The notes under the pieces: model-generated
What the model was told of the DNA's origin: nothing
Seen by the model: only the letters and a program-made list of their open reading frames with translations
Database searches by the model: none
Assembly: GCF_000413475.1 (NCBI RefSeq)
Contig: NZ_ATFK01000007.1
Span: forward strand, 1 to 64,000
Length of the DNA: 64,000 nucleotides
Source: Streptococcus intermedius SK54 = ATCC 27335
GTDB taxonomy: Bacteria; Bacillota; Bacilli; Lactobacillales; Streptococcaceae
Direction of reading: 5' to 3'
Shown: positions 46,897 through 55,113 of the stretch, in pieces
Layout of the letters: every line of letters begins with the position of its first letter
How positions within the stretch are numbered: position 1 is the stretch's first letter
Position numbers and translations under genes: made by a program

Positions 46897-47079
46897 AATT
46901 TTTAATATAACTGACAATTCCTGCAAAAATATAAGGATTATACAGTTGGGATCGCTTTGCAATTACGTATAAAAATAAGTAAATTAATGGAGAACTATGT
47001 CATAAGGTTTTAGATTTGAAAAAGCAAGCACACTCCGTGAAACTTCTGTTTTTTACTTGGCGAACTTTTTCGACTCATA

Positions 47080-48237
47080 CTATTTTACTTCTTGATTTGG
47101 TTTAATGAAGTATTGCAAGGCAATACGATTCTCTGGATGTCTATCAACAAGATAGAGCACTAGTAAGAAAAACCATTCCAGTGGTTTCATAAGAAAATAA
47201 ATCAAATCTGCCTGCCAAGCTTTCTTAATGTGCCGCGAAATAGGATAGCCGTAACGGTCATAAAAATCTCTGATGAGACGGTGGGTTTTAGGCATTTTTT
47301 CTTCTAGAACTTGCTCAAAAGCATTAGCAACGAGGAGCTGGCGGTTAACCACAATCCGATGTCCGTGCCGAACACCCATACGAAGTGGTTTCACGATTTT
47401 TCGATGTCCTGAAGCACCTACAGTACACAGATAATGTTCATCATAAGTTACACTAGGCGGTGATATTTTTTGTGACAGCGTCCAATCACTAGTATTAATC
47501 CACATTTTAATTAAAGCAGCGGGCTCTTGACCAAATAAAGTCAGAATCATAAGGGCAACCCCTAAGATAGGTAGGAGTAACAGCAGAGCCATAACTGGAA
47601 GATGATAGCTTTTTGATAAGAAGCCAGCTAATTTTGTTCGCCAAGGCTTCTGATAAGTAACCTGATGTTGCTGCTGATTCCATGAATGAATCGTCTGAGT
47701 GATAACGCGCAGACAAATAAGAGCATAATTCCAAGGCATAAGACACATGAGAACATAGGCTGGTAAACCCAGTGAGTTAGAAGTAACATTAGTGATAATT
47801 GTAAACATTTGAATAGACCAGGTAAAAGAAAGGGCGATTCCAAGATAAAGCAGTCCTATACAACTGGCCAGGACTAGAGGCGGTAGTTTTTTGAAAGGAA
47901 TAAAATTTAAAACAAAGTACCCAACAAGACTCAGCAGAATTAATGTAACAAAAGTCGGAATAGCATCTGGCCAAATTGGAGCGTGTAGAGCGTCATTCAC
48001 ATTTACTTCAGTCCAAGGATTGTCACTAATCTTAAATATTTGATTCCCAACAAAAATTGTCAACAATGGTCCAAAGGTAAGGATTAATATGTCATTAGTA
48101 TCTGTATTTGATTTTTTTACTAAATCTGTGTTTAGTTTTTTTGCTGATGTAAGACCATTTATCGTTTTAGTAGTAACAATGATTGGGATTGCTATCAACA
48201 ATAATATTAGAGGTAAAACAATAAATAAACCAAGCAT
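47080..48237 (-). CDS. Multi-pass membrane protein next to the TelC/TipC array (DUF6688-like?)
   Basis: 385-residue protein with one N-terminal helix (about 2-22) and about five more hydrophobic segments up to residue 240. A soluble C-terminal half (about 245-385) contains ICTVGASGHRKIVKPLRMGVRHGHRI and an HIKKAWQADLIYFLMKPLEW segment that may be membrane-associated. It may belong to the DUF6688 group, a name I cannot verify. Same strand and directly downstream of the immunity array, so it may be part of the toxin locus (immunity or accessory). Function unknown. Confidence 0.6.
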   Translation of the reverse strand: MLGLFIVLPLILLLIAIPIIVTTKTINGLTSAKKLNTDLVKKSNTDTNDILILTFGPLLTIFVGNQIFKISDNPWTEVNVNDALHAPIWPDAIPTFVTLILLSLVGYFVLNFIPFKKLPPLVLASCIGLLYLGIALSFTWSIQMFTIITNVTSNSLGLPAYVLMCLMPWNYALICLRVITQTIHSWNQQQHQVTYQKPWRTKLAGFLSKSYHLPVMALLLLLPILGVALMILTLFGQEPAALIKMWINTSDWTLSQKISPPSVTYDEHYLCTVGASGHRKIVKPLRMGVRHGHRIVVNRQLLVANAFEQVLEEKMPKTHRLIRDFYDRYGYPISRHIKKAWQADLIYFLMKPLEWFFLLVLYLVDRHPENRIALQYFIKPNQEVK

Positions 48238-48434
48238 TTTTTCTCCTTTTAAATGTAAAATAGTATAGCTACCGATTTCTAAACTTCACTCCTTCAAATA
48301 AGTAATTAATAGAGTGTCCCCCACTCTGGTGATATTGATTTTTGCATAACAAATATTCAATATCTATCATATCTTCACTTTCTGGAGGAATGGGAAATAT
48401 TGTCAAAGATTACTGTCAAGAAGTCTCTTTTTCA

Positions 48435-48482
48435 TCATTGACCTCCTGTCACCGACTCTAGACGGCTTAAAAACTTAGATAC
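48435..48482 (-). pseudogene. Scar of a lost toxin copy: last 15 codons of a TelC-type C-terminus
   Basis: Minus strand reads VSKFLSRLESVTGGQ then stop, near-identical to the TelC end. The overlapping ATGATG begins a tipC-like start (MMKK) that decays after about ten codons (stop about 48405). Nothing of the rest of this toxin or immunity gene remains. Confidence 0.75.
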
Positions 48483-48497
48483 AGGTTAAAATAGCCT

Positions 48498-49112
48498 TTA
48501 CCACTTCTCCCACTGCGTTTTCACAGTTACTTGACCGTAATTCTTCGGTGAATACTTGCTTTTATAAATAGAGCACCAGTCTTTTAAGACTTTTTGATTC
48601 ACGATTTTTTCATAGTAAGCATCTAAATCTTTCGCAGTAATGCCGTATTTCTTCAGATAAGATCTGACTTGGGTTTCGTCTTCAATATATTTGTCGGAAT
48701 CACCCTTTTCTAAAGCGATTTTAACAGATTTTGTTAAAGTCCTATCCTGACGAGTATATTTATTCCATATTCTAACTCGGACATTTGGGCCAATTTCTTT
48801 TTCAAAGTATATAAGAATATTATTATTTTTGTTTAAAAAACTAAAATCTATCGCTATTTTTGTATAATTCCCTGTTTTAGCAATATCCTTATACAAAATA
48901 CTTGGATAAAATTTTGAATCATCGCTATATTCTTGATAGCTATGTACTTCTACATCAGTCAATTTGTTAAAAATATTATTCAATCGATACGTTTTCTCCG
49001 TTTCTTGATAGATCTCATCAAAAATATTTTTGGGCTGATTCATATAGTAATAAATGCCTGCCGATAAACTAAGTAGAAGACAAGCTAAAATACTGATTGT
49101 CTTTTTCATCAT
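48498..49112 (-). CDS. TipC family immunity protein, third copy
   Basis: 204-residue protein: short N-terminal membrane anchor (about 5-22, ISILACLLLSLSAGIYYYM) then an extracytoplasmic domain, as expected for immunity to a toxin acting outside the membrane. The first 45 and last 65 residues are nearly identical to the other two copies, while about 50-125 differ strongly. Preceded only by a 15-codon toxin scar, so it is now an orphan immunity gene. AGGAGG lies before the double ATG; the second ATG has better spacing. Confidence 0.8.
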   Translation of the reverse strand: MMKKTISILACLLLSLSAGIYYYMNQPKNIFDEIYQETEKTYRLNNIFNKLTDVEVHSYQEYSDDSKFYPSILYKDIAKTGNYTKIAIDFSFLNKNNNILIYFEKEIGPNVRVRIWNKYTRQDRTLTKSVKIALEKGDSDKYIEDETQVRSYLKKYGITAKDLDAYYEKIVNQKVLKDWCSIYKSKYSPKNYGQVTVKTQWEKW

Positions 49113-49156
49113 TGACCTCCTGCTACCGCTTCAAGCCGGTTTAAAAACTTAGATAC
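49109..49156 (-). pseudogene. Scar of a lost toxin copy between tipC copies 2 and 3
   Basis: Minus strand reads VSKFLNRLEAVAGGQ then stop, overlapping the ATG of tipC copy 3. It joins directly to the 3' flank of tipC copy 2. The same junction sequence (GGTAAAGGCTATTTTAACC) occurs at the other scar, pointing to one repeated deletion or duplication event. Confidence 0.78.
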
Positions 49157-49171
49157 AGGTTAAAATAGCCT

Positions 49172-49789
49172 TTACCACTTCTCCCACTGCATTTTCACAG
49201 TTACTTGACCGTAATCCTTTGGCGAATACTTACTTTTATAAATAGAGCACCAGTCTTTTAAGACTTTTTGATTCACGATTTTTTCATAGTGAGCATCTAA
49301 ATCCTTCGCAGTGATACCGTATTTCTTCAGATAAGCTCTGACTTGGGTTTCGTCTTCAATATAATCATCTGATGCCCCCGGTGCCAAAATTACTTGAACA
49401 GTCTTTATAAGTGTCTTTGATATTGGATTATATTTAGCTACAACCCACAACTTTGTCCCCGAGTTGATTTTTTTTTCAAATGAAATCGACATTATACTAG
49501 ATTTCCGTATAAAATTAAATCCAATTCTTATTTCAGTGTATCCCTCTGAAAGACTTTCTCTCTTATAATTTCCAAATGGAGTATATTTGAAATATTCACC
49601 ATCACTAGGCCAGACTGCTCTAATATCAAAACCATCTATTTTCCTCAAAATATTATTCGCTCGGTATGTTCTCTCCGTCTCCTGATAGATTTCATCAAAA
49701 ATATTTTTGGGCTGATTCATATAGTAATAAATGCCTACCGATAAAATAAGGAGAAGGCAAACTAAAATACTGATTATCTTTTTCATCAT
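49172..49789 (-). CDS. TipC family immunity protein, second copy
   Basis: 205-residue membrane-anchored immunity protein, overlapping the stop of the orphan toxin module by 4 bases (ATGA). Ends and anchor as in the other copies. The middle (FDIRAVWPSDGEYFKYTPFGNY) resembles copy 1 more than copy 3. Presumably matched to the orphan toxin module upstream, whose sequence is slightly diverged from TelC. Confidence 0.82.
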   Translation of the reverse strand: MMKKIISILVCLLLILSVGIYYYMNQPKNIFDEIYQETERTYRANNILRKIDGFDIRAVWPSDGEYFKYTPFGNYKRESLSEGYTEIRIGFNFIRKSSIMSISFEKKINSGTKLWVVAKYNPISKTLIKTVQVILAPGASDDYIEDETQVRAYLKKYGITAKDLDAHYEKIVNQKVLKDWCSIYKSKYSPKDYGQVTVKMQWEKW

Positions 49790-50292
49790 TGACCTCCTGC
49801 CACTGCTTCAAGACGACTTAAAAACTTAGAAACATCTGAATAGAGCTGGGCAATATAATCCTTAACGGCAGGTTCGGCATTTTTGTTAATCCCATTTGGA
49901 ACCAAACTGTCGTAAATGGTCTTCTTCACTCTCTTCCAATCCTTATTTTTCAGAAATTCTTTCTCCCGAACAGAATGGTCTTTTTGCACATCCTTGTAGT
50001 AGGAAGACATAGCACTTTGATAAGATTGCCCTTTTTTCATCCGACCAATGATATTGACAGAGTCCAGATCTGCCTTGTAATCATCCTCACCAATGCTCGG
50101 TTTTCTTTCGTTGGCATTATAGGTGGTATCTCCTTCCCAGCCTGCTAAATCCTTGACATGTTCCCTGCCACCATAAATGTCAGACAGCTGCACACTAATC
50201 GGATTCAGATGGGTGCCCATGGTGACAGATTGGTGGGTGAAGTCTACATCAATTTTGCTGTAATAACCAAGCAATACTACCACTTCTCCCAC
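49786..50292 (-). CDS. Orphan TelC C-terminal toxin module lacking the LXG domain
   Basis: About 168 codons in frame. From residue 17 it is nearly identical to TelC residues from about 405 to the end (DFTHQSVTMGTHLN, LAGWEGDTT, GEDDYKADLDSV). The first 16 codons are read through the end of tipC copy 1 and are probably not native. The GTG at 50292 is inside tipC-1, so it may be silent or translationally coupled. Without an LXG domain it cannot be exported by the type VII system; it looks like a recombination reservoir. Confidence 0.8.
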   Translation of the reverse strand: MGEVVVLLGYYSKIDVDFTHQSVTMGTHLNPISVQLSDIYGGREHVKDLAGWEGDTTYNANERKPSIGEDDYKADLDSVNIIGRMKKGQSYQSAMSSYYKDVQKDHSVREKEFLKNKDWKRVKKTIYDSLVPNGINKNAEPAVKDYIAQLYSDVSKFLSRLEAVAGGQ

Positions 50293-50894
50293 TGCGTTTT
50301 CACAGTTACTTGACCGTAATCCTTTGGCGAATACTTGCTTTTATAAATAGAGCACCAGTCTTTTAAGACCTTTTGATTCACGATTTTTTCATAGTAAGCA
50401 TCTAAATCTTTCGCAGTGATGCCGTGTTTGTTCAGATAAGACCTGACTTGGGTTTCGTCTTCAATATAGTTATTTGAACCATTCTCTTTTATAACAATTT
50501 CTACAGTTTTAGCTAAATATTTATCTTTAGCACTATACATATTCCATAGTGACAAGCTAATTTTTGAATCCAATTTTTTTCTAAAGGATATTGATACTGT
50601 TTTTCTATTTCGTTTAAAATTAAATCCAACTCTAATATTAGAATAGTCGCTACCTTCCTCTTCGATTTCATAGGTACCAAATGGAGTGTACTTATAACTG
50701 TCACTATCCGCCGGCCAAACCGCTCTAATGTTAAAGCCATCAATTTTCCCTAAAATATTATTCATTCGGTACGTTCTCTCCGTTTCTTGATAGATCTCAT
50801 CAAAAATATTTTTGGGCTGATTCATATAGTAATAAATACCTGCCGAAAAAATAAGAAGAAGGAAAACTAAAATCCCGATTATCTTTTTCATCAT
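50277..50894 (-). CDS. tipC: TipC family immunity protein, first copy (cognate to TelC)
   Basis: 205-residue immunity protein with an N-terminal transmembrane anchor (about 5-22) and an exported domain. Its ATG overlaps the TelC stop (ATGA), the usual coupling of immunity to toxin. C-terminal motif KVLKDWCSIYKSKYSPKDYGQVTVKTQWEKW is shared with both other copies. In S. intermedius TipC neutralises TelC outside the cytoplasm; the same role is inferred. Confidence 0.85.
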   Translation of the reverse strand: MMKKIIGILVFLLLIFSAGIYYYMNQPKNIFDEIYQETERTYRMNNILGKIDGFNIRAVWPADSDSYKYTPFGTYEIEEEGSDYSNIRVGFNFKRNRKTVSISFRKKLDSKISLSLWNMYSAKDKYLAKTVEIVIKENGSNNYIEDETQVRSYLNKHGITAKDLDAYYEKIVNQKVLKDWCSIYKSKYSPKDYGQVTVKTQWEKW

Positions 50895-52549
50895 TGACCT
50901 CCTGCCACCGACTCTAGACGGCTTAAAAACTTAGATACATCTGGATAGTTTTTCGCAATATAATCCTTAACGACAGAATCGGCATTTTTATTAATCCCAT
51001 TTGGAACTAAACTGTCGTAGATGGTCTTTTTCACCTTTTCCCAATCCTTATTTTTCAGAAACTCTTTCTCCCGAACAGAATGACCTTTTTGTACATCACT
51101 GTAGTAAGAAGACATGGCACTTTGGTAAGATTGCCCCTTTTTCATCCGACCAATGATATTGACAGAGTCCAGGTCTGCCTTGTAATCATCCTCACCAATG
51201 CTAGGTTTCCTTTCGTTGGCATTATAGGTGGTGTCTCCTTCCCAGCCCGCTAAATTCTTAACATGTTTCCTGCCGCCATAAATATCAGACAGCTGCACAC
51301 TGGCAGGATTCAGATGGGTGGCCATGGTGATAGATTGGTGGGTGAAGTCTGCATTCCCCCTTCCATCATTGGAATAAGCTTTTAGCCTTTCATCCCAAAA
51401 CTTGTCAAATCCTTCTGTTGTGCCATAAACTAATTTGTAAGAATTCTTAGCCGTTTCATAATAATCAGGATCTTGTTTTACCATATCTCCTGTCGTAGAT
51501 AGTGTTCCTCCAGCCATTTCATGCTGTAAGCTCAGATTATACTGTAACTGCTTAGCTTCTGCCTTACTGAGTCCTAACTCCTGAAAGATGTCCAGCAAGG
51601 ATTTCGGCACCTTCTGCTTCTCACCCGTTACTGGATTAGACACAACTTCCTTGTAAAAATACCTGCTCAAATAGCCAGCTGTCTCATCCCACTTCACTCC
51701 ATTATATGAAACGGAGCCAATAATTCTAAATAGAAGATAATCTCTTTCTTCCTGAGTGTAGTCGTCAAAAATACTTGAAAACTTCCGTTCAAGTCCCTGT
51801 TTCAACTTCAATATCTGCCTTGCTGTGGTGCTGTCAAAACCATATTCTGTCATCAGATGTTCCAGAAAGACCTTATCTTGTTTGCTTAAGGTCAAATCCT
51901 TTAGTGCCGCATAAGCTGAAAGGCGCTTGCTCCAACTTAAATCACTCGGCAGAGTGAATGTCTTGCTTTTACTATCCCAGCTCCGTTCTGCCTGTGCTAG
52001 CCCCCTTTGGAGTTGTAAATCAATCTCTTCCAACTCTTCAAATAAAGTGGCAGAATAAGTATCATAAACCCGCAAACCTTCTAAAATCACTTCATAAACT
52101 CGTTTATTCGCTTGATGACCACGAATCAGATCTGTATTCGTCCGGCGGAGATTCTGCTTTTCTGTCCTGGAAATCTCTAGTCTAGAAATACTCTCATAAA
52201 TTGCCTCCAATTGATGAGTCTGCTCCTCTTCCTGACGAATCAAGCGAAGTAAGTCCTCTTCATCCCAGCTTTTGGTATCTACCCTAGCCTGATACTCCTC
52301 GGGAAGTTTGGCAATGGCTTTTTGCAGGCTTTCTGCATAGAGCTCACTACCTTGAGCCAATGGTAAAAGAATCGTTGAAAAGTAGGCTCTTGCGGAATCA
52401 TATGCTTTGCCTTTCAAACTTTCTGTATCATTTGCGAAAACTTGAATGGATTGTTGCAGGGCTTGATAGCCTGCCATTTGAGCTTGGCACATCTTCTTCA
52501 CACTATCTGCCTGTGCTTGTGATTTCCCCAAGTCCATCTTGATACTCAT
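50891..52549 (-). CDS. telC: LXG-domain type VIIb secretion toxin, TelC-like (lipid II targeting)
   Basis: 552-residue polymorphic toxin. N-terminal LXG domain (about 1-205) starts MSIKMDLGKSQAQADSVKKMCQ and is mostly helical; then a central region (about 205-390). The C-terminal toxin domain has an Asp-rich set ADFTHQ, GWEGDTT and GEDDYKADLDS. TelC of S. intermedius is about the same length, and its C-terminal domain degrades lipid II in calcium-dependent fashion. Co-directional helper genes precede it and tipC overlaps its end. The secretion machinery (EssC and partners) is not in this window. Confidence 0.88.
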   Translation of the reverse strand: MSIKMDLGKSQAQADSVKKMCQAQMAGYQALQQSIQVFANDTESLKGKAYDSARAYFSTILLPLAQGSELYAESLQKAIAKLPEEYQARVDTKSWDEEDLLRLIRQEEEQTHQLEAIYESISRLEISRTEKQNLRRTNTDLIRGHQANKRVYEVILEGLRVYDTYSATLFEELEEIDLQLQRGLAQAERSWDSKSKTFTLPSDLSWSKRLSAYAALKDLTLSKQDKVFLEHLMTEYGFDSTTARQILKLKQGLERKFSSIFDDYTQEERDYLLFRIIGSVSYNGVKWDETAGYLSRYFYKEVVSNPVTGEKQKVPKSLLDIFQELGLSKAEAKQLQYNLSLQHEMAGGTLSTTGDMVKQDPDYYETAKNSYKLVYGTTEGFDKFWDERLKAYSNDGRGNADFTHQSITMATHLNPASVQLSDIYGGRKHVKNLAGWEGDTTYNANERKPSIGEDDYKADLDSVNIIGRMKKGQSYQSAMSSYYSDVQKGHSVREKEFLKNKDWEKVKKTIYDSLVPNGINKNADSVVKDYIAKNYPDVSKFLSRLESVAGGQ

Positions 52550-52550
52550 C

Positions 52551-52901
52551 CTACTTCTTCTCCTCTTCTTTACAACTTTCCTTTAGTTTTTCGTAATAAA
52601 TAACATCCATCTTATCTTCCAGCCGACGTTCTTCAGCTTTGAGAGTAGTGATGCAATCATCGAAGTCATTGAAAAAATTGTTTTTATAAACATTTAATTG
52701 GTGGCTAGTTTCCTCCAATTGATTGGCATATTTACTTTGGTAGGTAGCTTCATAAAGTTCCATTTCCAAAGACTGATTATTGCTCATATAAATCTCAATG
52801 TCGTCTAAAATTCTTTCTGCTCGAAAACGACGATGAGACACTTCTTCTAACTGATACGACAATTGCCGCTCTTGCTGGTGCAACTCATCCCATCTACTCA
52901 T
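52551..52901 (-). CDS. LXG-associated helical protein Lap2 (DUF3958-like)
   Basis: About 116-residue all-helical, highly charged protein (coiled coil about 5-110). In type VIIb toxin loci such a protein binds the LXG domain together with Lap1 to target the toxin for export. I place the start at ATG 52901, directly after the Lap1 stop with AAGGGG upstream, not at 52955 inside Lap1. One base before the TelC start region. Confidence 0.78.
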   Translation of the reverse strand: MSRWDELHQQERQLSYQLEEVSHRRFRAERILDDIEIYMSNNQSLEMELYEATYQSKYANQLEETSHQLNVYKNNFFNDFDDCITTLKAEERRLEDKMDVIYYEKLKESCKEEEKK

Positions 52902-52902
52902 A

Positions 52903-53178
52903 TTATTTCCCCTTAAAAGATTTTGCACCAGCTTCATCAATAGCTTCAAACTCACTGGCTACCGAATGAAGATGATGGGATGCTGTATCAACAGCTGAAA
53001 CAATTTTATTTAATAAAGTCTTCGATTGCCCCAGAACAGTATGTGCTCGTGCATTCCCTTCAAGCGTTGTTTGGTCATCTTGTTCTACGCCTGCAATTCC
53101 GCTTAGTTCTTGACCTGCCTTTCTTAGATTCGTTGCATAAGTTTGTGCAACTCCTGATTCACTTTTTATCATCCCCAT
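52903..53178 (-). CDS. LXG-associated helical protein Lap1 (DUF3130/TIGR04197-like)
   Basis: 91-residue WXG100-like helical hairpin protein; predicted helices about 5-35 and 45-80. Near the C-terminus, SEFEAIDEAG contains FxxxD, the export motif of Lap1/DUF3130 proteins. First gene of the toxin operon. AAAGGA precedes the ATG. It should form a complex with Lap2 and the LXG domain. Confidence 0.8.
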   Translation of the reverse strand: MGMIKSESGVAQTYATNLRKAGQELSGIAGVEQDDQTTLEGNARAHTVLGQSKTLLNKIVSAVDTASHHLHSVASEFEAIDEAGAKSFKGK

Positions 53179-53336
53179 ATTATCTATCCTTTTATTAACA
53201 ATTATTGCTATTTATTTTATCACAAATAACTGACCAAACATAGAAAAAACTGCTAAATGTCTCTTTCAATGCTTCAAATATATTTTAATTCCCCGCATTT
53301 ACAATAACTACGCCATAATGCTTTACCTCATATAAA

Positions 53337-53364
53337 AGAGGTCAAGGAATTTCCCCCAACCTCT
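53337..53364. terminator. Terminator-like hairpin after manA
   Basis: AGAGGT (53337-53342) pairs with ACCTCT (53359-53364) with partial inner pairing; U-rich on both strands. It separates the sugar operon from the toxin locus. Confidence 0.6.
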
Positions 53365-53382
53365 GATTTTTTATATCATTTT

Positions 53383-54327
53383 TTACGGATGACTGACAAT
53401 CATTTCAAGATCTTGTCCCTCAAAAGTCCAAGCCTCCACGTCGCTTGGTAGGATAAAATGAGTTCCTTTTGCAATTGGATAAGTTTTCTCATCTACTGTC
53501 ATCATCCCTTGTCCTGCCAGCACACTCACTAATAAATAAGGAGCCGTTTTCTCAAGAGTAACTTTTCCTGATACTTCCCACTTATAAACAGCAAAAAAGT
53601 CACTGGCCACTAGCAGCGTTGAGGCCAAATCATCTGCTTTCACAGTAACTGGTCGACTATTGGCCGGCGCACCGATATTGAGTACATCAATGGATTTTTC
53701 CAAATGCAATTCCCGCAAATTACCTTGGGCATCTTTTCGATCAAAATCATAAACACGATAGGTTGTATCACTAGATTGTTGAGTTTCTAGAATCAGAATA
53801 CCAGATCCAATCGCATGCATCGTTCCACTTGGCACATAGAAAAAATCCCCAGCCTTGACTGGCACTTTTGTCAAGAGCGTATCCCATTCTTTCTTTTCAA
53901 TCTGCTGGCGCAGCTCTTCTCGCGACTGAGCATTGTGCCCATAGATGATTTCTCCTCCTTCATCTGCAGCAATCACATACCAGCACTCGGTTTTTCCTAA
54001 TTCTCCTTCGTGCTCCATAGCATAGTGATCATCCGGATGAACTTGAACACTCAACCAATCATTGGCATCTAAGATTTTCGTTAAAAGTGGAAAGACAGGT
54101 TCGTTACTATTTCCAAACAGATCACGGTGTTCAGCATAGACTTTATCCAAGCCCCTACCAGCAAAACGACCATTCTTTATGGTAGAAACACCGTGTGGAT
54201 GAGCCGAAATCGCCCAGTATTCGCCCACTTTGTCACTGGGAATTTCATAGCCAAATTCATCTCGTAGCTTCGTTCCACCCCAGATTTTTTCATGCATAAC
54301 AGATTGTAAAAATAATGGTTCCGACAT
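53383..54327 (-). CDS. manA: Mannose-6-phosphate isomerase, class I
   Basis: 314-residue zinc cupin enzyme interconverting mannose 6-phosphate and fructose 6-phosphate. SVQVHPDDHYAMEHEGELGKTECWYV contains zinc ligands (Gln, His, Glu), and a further His is in YVPSGTMHAIGSG. Start at the second ATG (54327), 5 bases from AGGAGG. It follows the GntR gene by about 27 bases; placement with a beta-glucoside system is unusual but may simply share the transcript. Confidence 0.93.
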   Translation of the reverse strand: MSEPLFLQSVMHEKIWGGTKLRDEFGYEIPSDKVGEYWAISAHPHGVSTIKNGRFAGRGLDKVYAEHRDLFGNSNEPVFPLLTKILDANDWLSVQVHPDDHYAMEHEGELGKTECWYVIAADEGGEIIYGHNAQSREELRQQIEKKEWDTLLTKVPVKAGDFFYVPSGTMHAIGSGILILETQQSSDTTYRVYDFDRKDAQGNLRELHLEKSIDVLNIGAPANSRPVTVKADDLASTLLVASDFFAVYKWEVSGKVTLEKTAPYLLVSVLAGQGMMTVDEKTYPIAKGTHFILPSDVEAWTFEGQDLEMIVSHP

Positions 54328-54354
54328 CATTGCCTCCTTTTAATTATAGATAAC

Positions 54355-55080
54355 TTAAATATTTTTAACATCTAAAAGAGAATACCCTCTCGTGTCAAAT
54401 CGATTGCGACTTCTTGAATACTCAATTGGACGTCCAGTTTCCAAATAAACAACTTGCTCTACTTGCAAAATTGGATCCGTCTCTTGACAAGACAAGTAGG
54501 TCTGATCGTATTCATCTGGTTTTTCAGCTGTAATATGGCGATAACTTCCGGCAAATTTTAAGTTTAATTCGTCCCATAAATAAGCATAAATAGACTGAAG
54601 CAAAATAGTCTCATCCAACCCTGGCACCAACTCACACGGCATATAGGTATGTTCCAACACATAGGGCCTCTCATCAAGCAGACGCAAACGTATGATTTTA
54701 TAAACCGGCGCCGTCACCTCCACTTGCAGGCGCTCTGCAATCTCGGCTTCTGGAAATTCAACTGTAAATTGAACAATTTTACTGGTTAATGTTCGATCAT
54801 CATTTTTGAAATCTTGACTCAAGCCATTGTAATTATTCAAACGAAATTTTGAATCTTCTTTATCCCAAAAAGAGGAATTTAACACTCTCGTTCCATTTCC
54901 TTGTTTGGAAAAAATCAATCCCTCAATGGTTAGAATCTCAATGGCTTTTTTTATAGTCATTCGGCTAACACCGAACTCTTTTGATAATTCAAACTGAGTA
55001 GGCAACATGGAGTCTACTGGGTAGACTCCATTTGCAATTCGATCTCGAAGTATATTTGTTATTTCTTCGTATTTAGGCAT
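54355..55080 (-). CDS. GntR/UTRA family transcriptional regulator of beta-glucoside use
   Basis: 241-residue regulator: winged HTH (about 1-70; LPTQFELSKEFGVSRMTIKKAIEIL) and a UTRA ligand-binding domain (about 85-240). UTRA regulators of this branch sense phosphorylated sugars. It lies between the PTS EIIC and manA genes. The inverted TCTATACTTTTT/AAAAGGTATAGA repeats in the EIIC-bglA gap are probable operators. Confidence 0.9.
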   Translation of the reverse strand: MPKYEEITNILRDRIANGVYPVDSMLPTQFELSKEFGVSRMTIKKAIEILTIEGLIFSKQGNGTRVLNSSFWDKEDSKFRLNNYNGLSQDFKNDDRTLTSKIVQFTVEFPEAEIAERLQVEVTAPVYKIIRLRLLDERPYVLEHTYMPCELVPGLDETILLQSIYAYLWDELNLKFAGSYRHITAEKPDEYDQTYLSCQETDPILQVEQVVYLETGRPIEYSRSRNRFDTRGYSLLDVKNI

Positions 55081-55113
55081 AAGATAGCTCCCGCGAATCT
55101 CTCTTTCATATCA

